A DNA stretch of 64,000 nucleotides from an uncultured Prevotellaceae bacterium (lineage in GTDB: Bacteria > Bacteroidota > Bacteroidia > Bacteroidales > Bacteroidaceae), in assembly GCA_902776545.1 (NCBI GenBank), contig CACYQO010000009.1:1-64000 (forward strand), given 5' to 3'. Positions 17,794 through 26,091 of this stretch are shown in pieces (the first letter of the stretch is position 1; each line of letters starts with the position of its first letter). A model generated the notes under the pieces. The model was not told the origin of the DNA. It searched no databases and saw only the letters and a program-made list of their open reading frames with translations. A program made the translations under genes and the position numbers.

Positions 17794-18345
17794 TTATTTC
17801 TTGATATCATCTTCTGTCAAACCATAATCTTCAAGTGGCGGTTCTGATTCTTTAGGCTTCCACTTTACAAACTCAGCACTCAACACTTTATTGCTTCCCG
17901 CTTCCAACACAAAACATGTGTCGTTCCCGCAGGCCTCTTTAATTGCTAGGTTGTGCCGTTTAATTGCTGCCACGTTTTTACTAAATGTTAGATTCCGACT
18001 AAAAACATATCCATTCCATGCTTCTTCGTCTTTGTAGGATTTCATGTTATACATTGACTTAGTCGCATCGGCTCTAATCATAAGGGTGTCATGGCCATCA
18101 CTGACAGTCACAACAAGTACATACTTAGTATAAACTGTCTTTTTCCCGTCCTTATCAGTTGTGCTGTGGAAATCATCACGATTATAATAGGATGACAATT
18201 CTTTCCATCCGTTCATATGTGCAATTATTGTGTCGACGTTTTCTCTACAAATAGTCTTTTCGTCTTCAAATGGTCCCACTTGCTCAACGTTACTACAGCC
18301 AGTTCCCGCCAATATAGAAAGAAATGCAAATATCAACTTTTTCAT
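17794..18345 (-). CDS. Hypothetical lipoprotein
   Basis: Start chosen at the ATG giving MKKLIFAFLSILAGTGCSN, a clear lipoprotein signal with the lipobox Cys near position 17; a longer frame upstream lacks a signal. The remaining about 165 residues are unrecognised and polar, with a WKELSSYYNRDDFHS segment and a C-terminal KWKPKESEPPLEDYG tail. AT-rich, like its neighbours. Confidence 0.7.
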   Translation of the reverse strand: MKKLIFAFLSILAGTGCSNVEQVGPFEDEKTICRENVDTIIAHMNGWKELSSYYNRDDFHSTTDKDGKKTVYTKYVLVVTVSDGHDTLMIRADATKSMYNMKSYKDEEAWNGYVFSRNLTFSKNVAAIKRHNLAIKEACGNDTCFVLEAGSNKVLSAEFVKWKPKESEPPLEDYGLTEDDIKK

Positions 18346-18421
18346 AATTCTATCAGTTTGAGTTATATGTATAAACGGAGTCGCACATGTAAACAATCAA
18401 GGTAGACAATTGACTTGTTTG

Positions 18422-18859
18422 TTAATCCTGAGGGTCGAATTCTGTAATTTCTTGTGTTGCTTCATTATATATATTTCCACCCAGAAATGTCCAATTGATA
18501 GGTCGGCCGCCTCGGAAGTCGCTCCAGTTGCCACCATCATATCTAATCCTGATATTGTAAGTGTATGGGATTGCTTGCCCAAAAGTATTATTGGCCTTCA
18601 TGTGCCCTGTTACTTTAAAGGAACTATCAGGTTCTGTAATCACTTTTCTCGTAGACTTGTCAAATACTACATCATCTGGATATTTCATAAAACTTTTTAA
18701 GTAATATTCAGATATTACACTAGCCTCCGTCTCGTCCACGACACGACCAGAACGCACCTCGTTAATCTCTTCGTCTATTTCTTTGTTACGATTCCATGCA
18801 CAGTACAGCAATAGCATACAAATAACAATTGCACCTAACCAAAATAAAACCTTTTTCAT
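18422..18859 (-). CDS. Hypothetical membrane-anchored protein
   Basis: 145 residues with one N-terminal membrane helix (VLFWLGAIVICMLLLYCAW) and an exported domain ending in ITEFDPQD. The pattern SVISEYYLKSFMKYPDDVVFD followed by VTGHMKANNTFG and IPYTYNIRIRYDGG resembles small envelope proteins that detect or bind peptides, but no family is recognised. It has its own promoter box just upstream and belongs to the AT-rich stretch. Confidence 0.65.
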   Translation of the reverse strand: MKKVLFWLGAIVICMLLLYCAWNRNKEIDEEINEVRSGRVVDETEASVISEYYLKSFMKYPDDVVFDKSTRKVITEPDSSFKVTGHMKANNTFGQAIPYTYNIRIRYDGGNWSDFRGGRPINWTFLGGNIYNEATQEITEFDPQD

Positions 18860-18889
18860 CCTATTTGTTTCAATTTAATAATCTAGGTG

Positions 18890-18897
18890 CAAATTTA
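18890..18897 (-). promoter_or_regulatory. Promoter -7 box of the 18422-18859 gene
   Basis: TAAATTTG on the minus strand, 31 bp before the start codon at 18859. Confidence 0.55.
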
Positions 18898-18975
18898 CAA
18901 ATAATAATTGAGAAAAGCTAGAATTATAAGAAAATAATTTGGGAAACATAGATTAAGGTATGCAATTTAGAGCAT

Positions 18976-19013
18976 AAAAAACACCTGATAGTTTGAATTG
19001 CTTCAGGGACTAC
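18976..19013. repeat. 38 bp direct repeat, copy 1
   Basis: Differs at one base from copy 2 at 19230-19267. Contains CCTGATAGTTTGAATT followed by a CTTCAGG that can pair with the initial CCTGA. Confidence 0.9.
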
Positions 19014-19229
19014 TTAGAAGATGTAAAATGTATGATGGAAGAAGGAAGATGTAATCCTACTGTGCTGTCGCACAATTTTTTTTGAGATTGTCGACGCAGT
19101 GATTCGACAATTATGAATAGTTGGCGTAATGAGTCAATTAGGGATTATGAATGCAGTGAGTCCACAAACAATTGTAATATGAGTGCTTTGACGGAGAGGT
19201 GTGTAATATTTGTGTTCACTTATGGGCAA

Positions 19230-19267
19230 AAAAAACACCTGATAGTTTGAATTACTTCAGGGACTAC
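19230..19267. repeat. 38 bp direct repeat, copy 2
   Basis: Same unit as 18976-19013, same orientation, 254 bp further on. The surrounding bases differ, so the unit itself is what is duplicated. Confidence 0.9.
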
Positions 19268-19542
19268 CAGGAATGAACGATGCAAAGGTATGAATAATTA
19301 TCGTTCTTTGAAATCAAATTCATAACAAAATCATATTTTAATTTCAAAATTGGCATGATTTAGTCCGATTTTACAATTAAAATCTCAAATTCGACAGTTT
19401 TATTCTGTCTTTAATCTCAATGTGACCTTCTTATGTTGAAGTGCAATTGTCCGAAACAATCAAAAACATTTTGAATCCGTTGGACAATTGCGATGAATAG
19501 GGCGTTCTGCTGAAAAGAAACATATGATATATAAATAACAGA

Positions 19543-19574
19543 CCCGACAGCTTGATAAATCAGAGGCTGCCGGG
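19543..19574 (-). terminator. Terminator-like hairpin after tRNA-Arg
   Basis: On the minus strand CCCGGCAGC pairs with GCTGTCGGG (nine pairs, one G-U) and is followed by TCTGTT. It lies 23 bp beyond the 3' end of the tRNA. Confidence 0.65.
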
Positions 19575-19596
19575 AATCAACGGTCTATTATTAGAG

Positions 19597-19668
19597 TACA
19601 CCCGCACGGAATCGAACCGTGACCAACGGAACCGGAATCCGTTATTCTATCCTTTAAACTACGGGTGC
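19597..19668 (-). tRNA. tRNA-Arg (anticodon CCG)
   Basis: 72-nucleotide cloverleaf on the minus strand: acceptor GCACCCG/CGGGTGT, D-arm with AGTTTAAAGGATAGAAT, anticodon stem ACGGA/TCCGT around loop TTCCGGT giving anticodon CCG, and T-arm CACGG-TTCGATT-CCGTG. The first acceptor pair is G-U. The CCA end is not encoded. Confidence 0.94.
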
Positions 19669-19681
19669 TTAAAAGCGGATG

Positions 19682-19689
19682 CAAAGGTA
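19682..19689 (-). promoter_or_regulatory. tRNA-Arg promoter -7 box
   Basis: TACCTTTG on the minus strand, 14 bp upstream of the mature 5' end of the tRNA. Confidence 0.65.
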
Positions 19690-19697
19690 CGACTTTT

Positions 19698-19785
19698 TAG
19701 TGAAAAGTGAAGAGTGAAGAGTGAAGAATTTGCTGCCGCCGTACTTTTTTAACGACTTTTTACGTTTTCTTCTCTACTTTTCACT
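19698..19785. repeat. GAAGAGTG repeat arms between tRNA-Arg and the ABC gene
   Basis: Left arm (AGTGAAAAGTGAAGAGTGAA) and right arm (CTTCTCTACTTTTCACTTC) are inverted. The loop starts TTTGCTGCCGCCGTAC and contains TTTTTTAAC, resembling the TTGCTGCGCCTTGT loops of the elements at 39789 and 49549. Confidence 0.8.
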
Positions 19786-19786
19786 T

Positions 19787-21706
19787 CTACGCCGTGAGTT
19801 CGTTGCCAGTATAGAGTTGGTAGTACTTGCCTTTGAGGGCAAGGAGCTCGTCGTGGGTGCCCTGTTCGATGATGTGCCCGTGGTCGAGGACGATGATGCG
19901 GTCGGCATTGCGGATGGTGCTGAGGCGGTGGGCGATGACGAAAGTGGTACGGCCTTGCATTAGCGTGTCCATACCACGCTGTACGAGCCGCTCCGTACGG
20001 GTGTCGATGGAGGATGTGGCCTCGTCGAGGATGAGCACTGGGGGGTCAGAGACGGCAGCACGGGCGATGGCAATCAGCTGGCGTTCTCCCTGTGAGAGGT
20101 TGCCTCCGTCGCCATTGAGGATGGTCTGATAGCCGTTGCCCAGACGTCGGATGAAGTCATCGGCTCCCACGAGACGGGCGGCACGGATGCAGTCGTCATC
20201 AGTGACATCGAGCTTGCCATAGCGGATAATGTCGATGACGGTGCCTGTAAAAAGATGCGTTTCCTGAAGCACGATGCTCATGCTCTTACGGAGTGACTCC
20301 TTGCGGATGTCCGTCAGCGGGATGCCGTCGTAGAGGATCTTGCCTTTCTGAATCTCGTAGAAGCGATTGATGAGGTTGATGATGGTGGTCTTGCCGGCAC
20401 CCGTACCTCCTACGAAGGCAATCTTCTGTCCTGGGTTGGTGTTGATGTCGATGTCGAAGAGCACCTGCTTGGCTGGCGTATAGCCGAAGTCCACATCGGT
20501 GAAGTCCACGTCGCCTCTTACTGGTGGAGGGTTGAAGGTGGAGGGTGGAGGGAGAACGGACTTGGAGTCAGAAGGTCTATCCTCCTTCCACCTTCCATCC
20601 TCCACCTTCCACCAACCATTGTCTACTTCCGGCTCTGCGTCCATGAGACGGAACACACGCTCAGCGCCGACTGTGGCGTTGAGCACGGAGTTGATCTGTT
20701 GTGAGACGTGGGTGATAGGCTGGGTGAAGCTCTTGTTGAGCGTCAGGAATGCCACGATGGTACCCAAGCTAATTGAAAATTGAAAATTGAAAATTGAAAA
20801 ATGGCCGAGGGCGAGGGTTGCGCCTACGACGGCGATAAGCACATAGCCGAGGTTGGAGAGGTTGCCGTTGACAGGCATGACGATGTTGGCAATCCTGTTG
20901 GCCTCGCAGGCAGAAGCACGTAGCTGTTCGTTGATGCGCTCAAATTCCTCGATGGCCTGATCCTCATGGCAGAACACCTTGACGACTTTCTGACCCGTCA
21001 TCATCTCCTCGATGAAACCATTGACACGGGCCAGACTCTCTTGTTGGGTGCGGAAATACTTGCGACTGCGCTTGCCAAGCCAGGTGGTGGTGACCATCAT
21101 CACAGCAGCCATCAGAATGCTTACGAGGGTGAGGGGCAAGCTGAGAACCACCATCGAGGCGAAGGTGACACAGATGGTGATGACGGAGTTGAACACCTGG
21201 GAGATGCTTGTGCTGATCATCTGGCGCAGTGAATCGACATCGTTGGTATAGACGGACATCATCTCGCCATGGGAATGTTGGTCGAAGTAACTGATGGGCA
21301 ACCGTTCCATCCGTTCGAAGAGGCGTTGGCGCAGACGGAGCATCGTACCCTGCGAGACGTTGATCATCAGACGGTTATAGGCGTAGGAACAGATGACGCC
21401 AAGCAGGAGGATGAGTCCCAGTTTAATGAGCGTCTGCCACAGTGCCGTGTATTCCGGGTTGGCCGCCTGTGTCAATGGCACGATATAGTCGTCGATGAGC
21501 GTACGGGTGAAGAGGGTAGAGGCGAGGGTGGTGACGGAGGTGATGGCGATACATACGAGTACCGTCAGTATACTGAACTTATAGTCGCTCAGCACGTATT
21601 TCGCCAGTCGCCAGATGACGGCGCGCTGCTGGGCGTCGATCTTCTGGATGCCTCCCTGATTCTGGGCGTGCGGGCCTCGCGGGCCATTGAAGCTGGGCTG
21701 TCTCAT
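19787..21706 (-). CDS. ABC exporter half-transporter (heterodimer subunit, canonical site)
   Basis: Type IV (MsbA-like) exporter half, 639 residues. Six membrane segments lie in about 35-340 and the nucleotide-binding domain in about 390-635. It has Walker A GGTGAGKTT, signature LSQGERQ, Walker B VLILDEATS with the catalytic glutamate, and an AHRLST switch. Two repeat tracts are translated within it: an ATTGAAA run forming FSIFNFQFSIS in a membrane segment, and a GTGGAAG arm pair forming the segment between the membrane and nucleotide-binding parts. It follows its partner by 2 bp. The substrate is unknown; it could be a lipid or drug. Confidence 0.92.
   Translation of the reverse strand: MRQPSFNGPRGPHAQNQGGIQKIDAQQRAVIWRLAKYVLSDYKFSILTVLVCIAITSVTTLASTLFTRTLIDDYIVPLTQAANPEYTALWQTLIKLGLILLLGVICSYAYNRLMINVSQGTMLRLRQRLFERMERLPISYFDQHSHGEMMSVYTNDVDSLRQMISTSISQVFNSVITICVTFASMVVLSLPLTLVSILMAAVMMVTTTWLGKRSRKYFRTQQESLARVNGFIEEMMTGQKVVKVFCHEDQAIEEFERINEQLRASACEANRIANIVMPVNGNLSNLGYVLIAVVGATLALGHFSIFNFQFSISLGTIVAFLTLNKSFTQPITHVSQQINSVLNATVGAERVFRLMDAEPEVDNGWWKVEDGRWKEDRPSDSKSVLPPPSTFNPPPVRGDVDFTDVDFGYTPAKQVLFDIDINTNPGQKIAFVGGTGAGKTTIINLINRFYEIQKGKILYDGIPLTDIRKESLRKSMSIVLQETHLFTGTVIDIIRYGKLDVTDDDCIRAARLVGADDFIRRLGNGYQTILNGDGGNLSQGERQLIAIARAAVSDPPVLILDEATSSIDTRTERLVQRGMDTLMQGRTTFVIAHRLSTIRNADRIIVLDHGHIIEQGTHDELLALKGKYYQLYTGNELTA
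20522..20614 (-). repeat. GTGGAAG arm-loop-arm element inside the ABC gene
   Basis: Ends TGGTGGA (20522) and TTCCACCA (20607-20614) are inverted; arms are built of GGAGGGTG and CCTTCCAC units. The 25-base loop lacks the GAGAATA/GTAATCTC ends of family 1. It codes for the linker between the membrane domain and the NBD without a stop. Confidence 0.85.
20770..20801 (-). repeat. ATTGAAA tandem repeat inside the ABC gene
   Basis: Four units of AATTGAAA/ATTGAAA in coding sequence, read as FSIFNFQFSIS in a membrane segment of the transporter. Confidence 0.85.
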
Positions 21707-21708
21707 CT

Positions 21709-23592
21709 TTATTCATTTTGCTTGTTCAGACCACCCCTGGCCCCTCCTGACTCAGGAGGGGAAGATGGGGCGTCGAAGTCTCCGTGGTCGGCCTCCTGTA
21801 TGGCGCAGATCTCCTGATAGAGACTGTTGGTCTTCAGAAGCTGTTCGTGGGTGTCGAAGCCCGTGACCATACCATTGTCCATCACGAGGATGCGGTCGCA
21901 GTGTTTCACGCTCGAGATGCGCTGGGCGATGATGATCTTCGTCATCTCCGGCAGTTCTTCGCGGAAGGCCCGTTGTATCTTTGCATCGGTCGCTGTGTCG
22001 CAGGCTGAGGTGGAATCGTCGAGGATGAGGATCTTCGGCTCTTTCAACAAAGCGCGGGCGATGCAGAGCCGTTGCTTCTGTCCGCCACTGACATTCGTGC
22101 CCCCCTGTTCGATTCGGGTGTTGTAGCCCTCAGGCATCTGTTCAATAAACTCATCGGCACAAGCCAGACGACAGGCTCTTTCACAATCAGCCTGGGTCGC
22201 CTGCGGATGTCCCCAGCGCAGATTGTCGAGGATGGAACCTGAGAAGAGAACATTGCTCTGAAGTACCACACTCACCGCCGAGCGCAGGGTCTTCAAGTCA
22301 TAGCATTTCACATTCCGTCCACCAACGAGCACTTCACCTTGTGAAACATCGTATAGGCGTGAGATGAGGCTGACGAGGGTGGACTTGCCGGAGCCAGTGC
22401 CGCCCATGACACCGATTGTCTCGCCGCTTTCGATGGAGAAGGAGACATTGAAGAGCGCGCTGCGCTTGTGTTGCGGGGGTACGGGGGTACGGTGGCGCGG
22501 TGGCGCGAGATTACTTCCTGCCTCTGAGGTATTCTCGTACCCCCGTGCCTCCGTACCCCCGTTCCCCCGATAATCAAATCTTACTCCCTGGAAAACGACG
22601 CTGCCATCGGGAATCTCATAGACGGGATGCTCAGGATTCACAATGTCGGGCTGTTCTTCGATGACCTCACAGACGCGCTTGGCACTGGCGGCACTCTGTG
22701 TCAGCATGACGAAGATCATCGAGAGCATCATCAGCGACTGGAGGATCGACATCACGTAGGTGAAAAGCGACGTCAGTTCACCCGTGGTCAGTGTACCAGA
22801 GACGATAAAGTGTGCTCCCCACCACGACAGGGCGATGATACAACCATAGACCACGATATTCATGATGGGGTGGTTGAGGGCCATCAGACTCTCTGCGCGT
22901 ACATATAATTTATAGAGCCCCTCAGCGGCCTTTGAGAACTTTTTATTCTCGTAGTCCTCACGCACAAAGGCCTTTACAACTCTGATGGCATGGATATTTT
23001 CCTGTACGCTTTGGTTCAGGTCGTCGTAACGCTCGAACACCTGCTGGAAGAGCTTAGCCACCCGCGAAATAATCTGATAAAGCGAACATCCGAGGATGAT
23101 CATCGCCACAATGAAGATGATACTGAGACGGGCATCGATGACGAGACACATCACGATGGACAGGATCAGTCGGAACGGAGCCCGCACGGTGATGCGGAGG
23201 ATCTGCTGATAGGCGTTCTGCAGATTGTTCACGTCGGTGGTCATCCTCGTCACCAGTCCTGATGTCGAATATTTGTCGATGTCGCTGAAAGCGAAGCGCT
23301 GGATATTCCGATACATCGCCTTGCGCAGGTTGGCGGCAAAGCCCGAGGAGGCGTAGGCCACACTGCGGCCAGCCAGAATTCCAAAGGCCAGCGAGAGGAA
23401 CGCCATTCCGAGCATGATGGCACCATAGAGACAGACGTTCTCCATATTGCCGGCACTCAGTCCCTTGTCGATGAGCGAGGCCGTCACGTAGGGTATCAGC
23501 ACATCCATCACCACCTCCATCGCCGTCCACACAGGAGTGAGGATAGAAGCGGTCCTGTATTCCTTGATTTGTCCGGTAAGCGTCCTGATCAT
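21709..23592 (-). CDS. ABC exporter half-transporter (heterodimer subunit, degenerate site)
   Basis: Partner half of 627 residues, first gene of the two-gene operon. Membrane domain about 1-310, nucleotide-binding domain about 330-600. Walker A is GGTGSGKST and signature VSGGQKQR, but Walker B ends ILILDDSTSACDT, so the catalytic Glu is Asp, as in one half of asymmetric heterodimeric exporters; the switch is AQRISS instead of AHR. Residues about 350-385 are a family 1 repeat element between Walker-A-preceding strands, and the C-terminal SSPPESGGARGGLN is a family 2 copy. Confidence 0.93.
   Translation of the reverse strand: MIRTLTGQIKEYRTASILTPVWTAMEVVMDVLIPYVTASLIDKGLSAGNMENVCLYGAIMLGMAFLSLAFGILAGRSVAYASSGFAANLRKAMYRNIQRFAFSDIDKYSTSGLVTRMTTDVNNLQNAYQQILRITVRAPFRLILSIVMCLVIDARLSIIFIVAMIILGCSLYQIISRVAKLFQQVFERYDDLNQSVQENIHAIRVVKAFVREDYENKKFSKAAEGLYKLYVRAESLMALNHPIMNIVVYGCIIALSWWGAHFIVSGTLTTGELTSLFTYVMSILQSLMMLSMIFVMLTQSAASAKRVCEVIEEQPDIVNPEHPVYEIPDGSVVFQGVRFDYRGNGGTEARGYENTSEAGSNLAPPRHRTPVPPQHKRSALFNVSFSIESGETIGVMGGTGSGKSTLVSLISRLYDVSQGEVLVGGRNVKCYDLKTLRSAVSVVLQSNVLFSGSILDNLRWGHPQATQADCERACRLACADEFIEQMPEGYNTRIEQGGTNVSGGQKQRLCIARALLKEPKILILDDSTSACDTATDAKIQRAFREELPEMTKIIIAQRISSVKHCDRILVMDNGMVTGFDTHEQLLKTNSLYQEICAIQEADHGDFDAPSSPPESGGARGGLNKQNE
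21727..21767 (-). repeat. Family 2 repeat at the C-terminus of the ABC gene
   Basis: CAGACCACCCCTGG followed by the palindrome CCCCTCCTGACTCAGGAGGGG. In the gene frame it reads SSPPESGG..GGLN, the same peptide as the copy in glmM at 38163-38211. Confidence 0.85.
22473..22569 (-). repeat. Family 1 element (GGGGGTAC arms) in the ABC gene
   Basis: Arms of GCGGGGGTAC and CGTACCCCC units. Inner ends seen on the plus strand as GAGATTAC (22507-22514) and TATTCTC (22530-22536). On the gene strand it reads YENTSEAGSNLAPP. Confidence 0.88.
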
Positions 23593-23633
23593 CTTTAGTC
23601 TAATTCACAAATGTACAATTGCACTTTTCGCTG

Positions 23634-23641
23634 CAAAGTTA
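23634..23641 (-). promoter_or_regulatory. Promoter -7 box of the ABC exporter operon
   Basis: TAACTTTG on the minus strand, 42 bp before the start at 23592. Confidence 0.6.
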
Positions 23642-23737
23642 TAAAAAAAGTGGGAATTAAGAGTTAAGAATTAAAAAAATATGTATGACGGTATCAAATT
23701 CTTCACTCTTCACTCTTCACTCTTCACTAAAAATTAG

Positions 23738-23745
23738 TACCTTTG
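23738..23745 (+). promoter_or_regulatory. Promoter -7 box of the exonuclease gene
   Basis: TACCTTTG 20 bp before the start at 23766. The preceding -33 region is occupied by a TCTTCAC tandem repeat (23699-23729), so no TTTG box is seen there. Confidence 0.6.
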
Positions 23746-23765
23746 CAGCCAAAATTAGATTAACG

Positions 23766-24515
23766 ATGAAGTTTGTCAGTTGGAATGTGAATGGTCTGCG
23801 TGCCTGCGAGGGCAAGGGCTTTAGTGAGGTGTTCCGTCAGTTGGATGCCGATTTCTTCTGTCTGCAGGAGACAAAGATGCAGGCTGGACAGCTCGACCTG
23901 CAGTTCGAGGGTTACGAGAGTTATTGGAACTATGCCGAGAAGAAGGGCTACTCTGGTACCGCCATCTTCACGCGTCATCAGCCCCTCAGTGTGACCTATG
24001 GCATCGGTATCGACCTGCACGATAACGAGGGACGCGTTGTCACCCTTGAGATGACCGACTTCTTCCTTGTTTGCTGCTATACGCCGAACTCGCAGGACGG
24101 TCTGAAGCGTCTGGAATACCGTATGTCGTGGGAAGATGCCTTCCGCAGGTATCTCAAGCGCCTAGACGAGCAGAAACCTGTCATCCTCTGTGGCGACCTG
24201 AACGTGGCCCACGAGGAGATAGACCTCAAGAATCCCAAGACGAACCACATGAACGCCGGCTTTACGGATGAGGAGCGTGAGAAGTTCAGCGACCTGCTGG
24301 CGTGCGGCTTTACGGACTCTTTCCGGTATAAGTACCCCGAGGAGGTGAAATACTCTTGGTGGTCGTACCGCTTCCAGGCCCGTCAGAAGAACGTGGGCTG
24401 GCGCATCGACTACTTCGTCATCTCCGACCGTCTGCGTGAGCGTCTCGACGATGCCAAGATCCACAGCGACATCCTCGGCAGCGACCATTGCCCCATCGAA
24501 TTGGACCTTCGTTGA
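23766..24515 (+). CDS. xth: Exodeoxyribonuclease III (AP endonuclease)
   Basis: Mg-dependent AP endonuclease/3' exonuclease of base excision repair, 249 residues. The start was set at MKFVSWNVNG because the extra upstream reading frame covers the promoter box. Motifs visible in order: WNVNGLRA, LQETKMQ (metal Glu), CGDLNVAHEEIDL (Asp/Asn), and the C-terminal GWRIDYF and GSDHCPIEL with the catalytic Asp-His. Stands alone in its own transcription unit. Confidence 0.96.
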   Translation: MKFVSWNVNGLRACEGKGFSEVFRQLDADFFCLQETKMQAGQLDLQFEGYESYWNYAEKKGYSGTAIFTRHQPLSVTYGIGIDLHDNEGRVVTLEMTDFFLVCCYTPNSQDGLKRLEYRMSWEDAFRRYLKRLDEQKPVILCGDLNVAHEEIDLKNPKTNHMNAGFTDEEREKFSDLLACGFTDSFRYKYPEEVKYSWWSYRFQARQKNVGWRIDYFVISDRLRERLDDAKIHSDILGSDHCPIELDLR

Positions 24516-24542
24516 ACAAAACTCACCGTTTGCTGAAAATAT

Positions 24543-24573
24543 TTTGCAGGCACAGGATAACACCTTAACTTTG
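24543..24573 (+). promoter_or_regulatory. Promoter of the VTC-domain gene cluster
   Basis: TTTG at 24543-24546, 19 bp, TAACTTTG at 24566-24573: complete consensus. Start codon at 24593. Confidence 0.85.
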
Positions 24574-24592
24574 CACCGACAAAAGAACAAGT

Positions 24593-25384
24593 ATGACTGA
24601 GATTTTGAATCATTTTGAGCCTATCACCCTGGACCAGATGAAGGACATCCGGCTGATGAACCGCATCGACACCAAGTTCGTGACGACGGAGCCAGTACTC
24701 CGGCGGCTCTTGGAAATGGCTGCCGACGACTACTTCGTGCAGGAGACCGACGGGCTGCGCATCTCACCATATTATACGCTTTATTTCGATACGCCCGACT
24801 GTGCGATGTACAACCGTCATCAGGTAGGCCATCTGAGCCGGCAGAAGATACGTATCCGTTCATATGTCAGTGCCGGACTGAGTTTCCTCGAGGTGAAGAC
24901 GAAGAACAACCACGGCCGCACGAAGAAGAAACGTGTCACCATGGAGCAGTTCGACGCCCTCCATCCGCAGCATGATATTCAGTTCCATCGTCAGGACGAT
25001 AACTTCGTCAACTACGACGAGTTCCTTCGCACCTATCTGAACTATGACCCTGAGCGTCTGACCGAACAGATCGAGAACCGCTTCGACCGCATCACATTAG
25101 TGAACAAGGCCAAGACCGAGCGTCTCACCATCGATACCCACTTGCGATTCAACAATATCGCCACGGGTGAACAGCGTTCGATGGGCAGTCTCGTCATCAT
25201 TGAGCTCAAGCGCGACGGCAACCAGCCATCGCCCATCTTAGGCAAGCTCTGCGACCTGCACATCCATCCCCATGGCTTCTCGAAGTACTGCATCGGCTCG
25301 GCCCTCACCAACCCGGGTCTGCGCCGCAACCGCATCAAGCCCCGCCTGCACAGCATACAGAAGATTTTAAGTAATCAATCGTAA
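24593..25384 (+). CDS. VTC-domain polyphosphate polymerase-like protein
   Basis: 263-residue protein of the VTC/triphosphate tunnel group. The tunnel-domain features are visible: MNRIDTKFVTTEP near the start, YYTLYFDTPDCAMYNRHQVG, RQKIRIRSYVSAGLSFLEVKTKNNHGRTKKKR, and a late VIIELKRDG. These carry the basic and acidic residues that line the tunnel for polyphosphate and metal. In yeast this fold makes polyphosphate from ATP; the substrate here is inferred. First gene of a three-gene unit with DUF4956 and DUF2490 proteins. Confidence 0.88.
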   Translation: MTEILNHFEPITLDQMKDIRLMNRIDTKFVTTEPVLRRLLEMAADDYFVQETDGLRISPYYTLYFDTPDCAMYNRHQVGHLSRQKIRIRSYVSAGLSFLEVKTKNNHGRTKKKRVTMEQFDALHPQHDIQFHRQDDNFVNYDEFLRTYLNYDPERLTEQIENRFDRITLVNKAKTERLTIDTHLRFNNIATGEQRSMGSLVIIELKRDGNQPSPILGKLCDLHIHPHGFSKYCIGSALTNPGLRRNRIKPRLHSIQKILSNQS

Positions 25385-25413
25385 ATCGTAAATCAGTAAA
25401 TCGTAAATATATT

Positions 25414-26079
25414 ATGTTAGATTCATTCTTTTCAACCTCATTCTCGATGATGCTCATCCGACTGGTGATCAATCTCGTCGTCGTATCCATCATCATCGAC
25501 CGTCTGTATTATCCGAAGAGCAAGCGTCGTGACTTCTATTTCACGTTCATGCTCATCTCCATCGCTATCTTCTTCATCGTCTTCTTCATGATCTTCGTAC
25601 TTGAGGAGATGAAGGGCAAGACCTCGTTGGGTATCGGTATCGGACTTTTCGGCATCTTCTCCATCATGCGTTACCGTACGGATGCGATGCCCGTTCGCGA
25701 GATGACCTACCTTTTTGTCATCATCGCCCTCTCGCTGGTCAATGCCATCTCTGAAGGCGTGCCCATGATCGAGTTGGGCATCACCAACCTCATCTTCCTC
25801 GTAGCTGTTTGGTTCTTCGAGTGGCGACTGAAGGTGCTGCCCTCGAAGCTCATCCAGTATGACAAGATCGACCTCATCGCCCCTGAGCGTAAGAAAGAAC
25901 TCATCGCCGACCTCGAACAGCGCCTTGGCTTGGATATCGTCCAGGTGGAGGTGGGAGCCGTCGACTTCATCCGTGATATGGCGATGGTGAAGATTCGCTA
26001 CCGTGGTAAGCGCAGCGACGGCGACGTGGCTGACAATCTCAAGCTCTCCAAAGAACAACTCAAGACTTTTAACAAGTGA
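25414..26079 (+). CDS. DUF4956 membrane protein
   Basis: 221 residues with four hydrophobic segments in the first 135 (about 8-28, 42-68, 72-88, 100-125) and a soluble C-terminal domain with KELIADLEQRLGLDIVQVEVGAVDFIRDMAMVKIRY. This family is regularly found next to VTC-domain proteins, as here, so it is a likely membrane partner of polyphosphate synthesis or export. Spacing to the VTC gene is 29 bp and consists of AAATCGT repeats. Confidence 0.87.
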   Translation: MLDSFFSTSFSMMLIRLVINLVVVSIIIDRLYYPKSKRRDFYFTFMLISIAIFFIVFFMIFVLEEMKGKTSLGIGIGLFGIFSIMRYRTDAMPVREMTYLFVIIALSLVNAISEGVPMIELGITNLIFLVAVWFFEWRLKVLPSKLIQYDKIDLIAPERKKELIADLEQRLGLDIVQVEVGAVDFIRDMAMVKIRYRGKRSDGDVADNLKLSKEQLKTFNK

Positions 26080-26091
26080 AAAAGTGAAAAG

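Larger units (their letters stand above)
18860..19596. other. Gene-free AT-rich region between orphan genes and tRNA-Arg
   Basis: About 740 bp without a supportable gene. It contains a promoter box, two copies of a 38 bp repeat and the tRNA terminator hairpin. No integrase and no duplicated tRNA end is visible. Confidence 0.7.

Noticed and set aside
16931-18859. Complete toxin-antitoxin or defence system
   Set aside because: Only a possible HEPN motif is visible; the neighbours are a lipoprotein and an anchored protein, not an antitoxin or nucleotidyltransferase.
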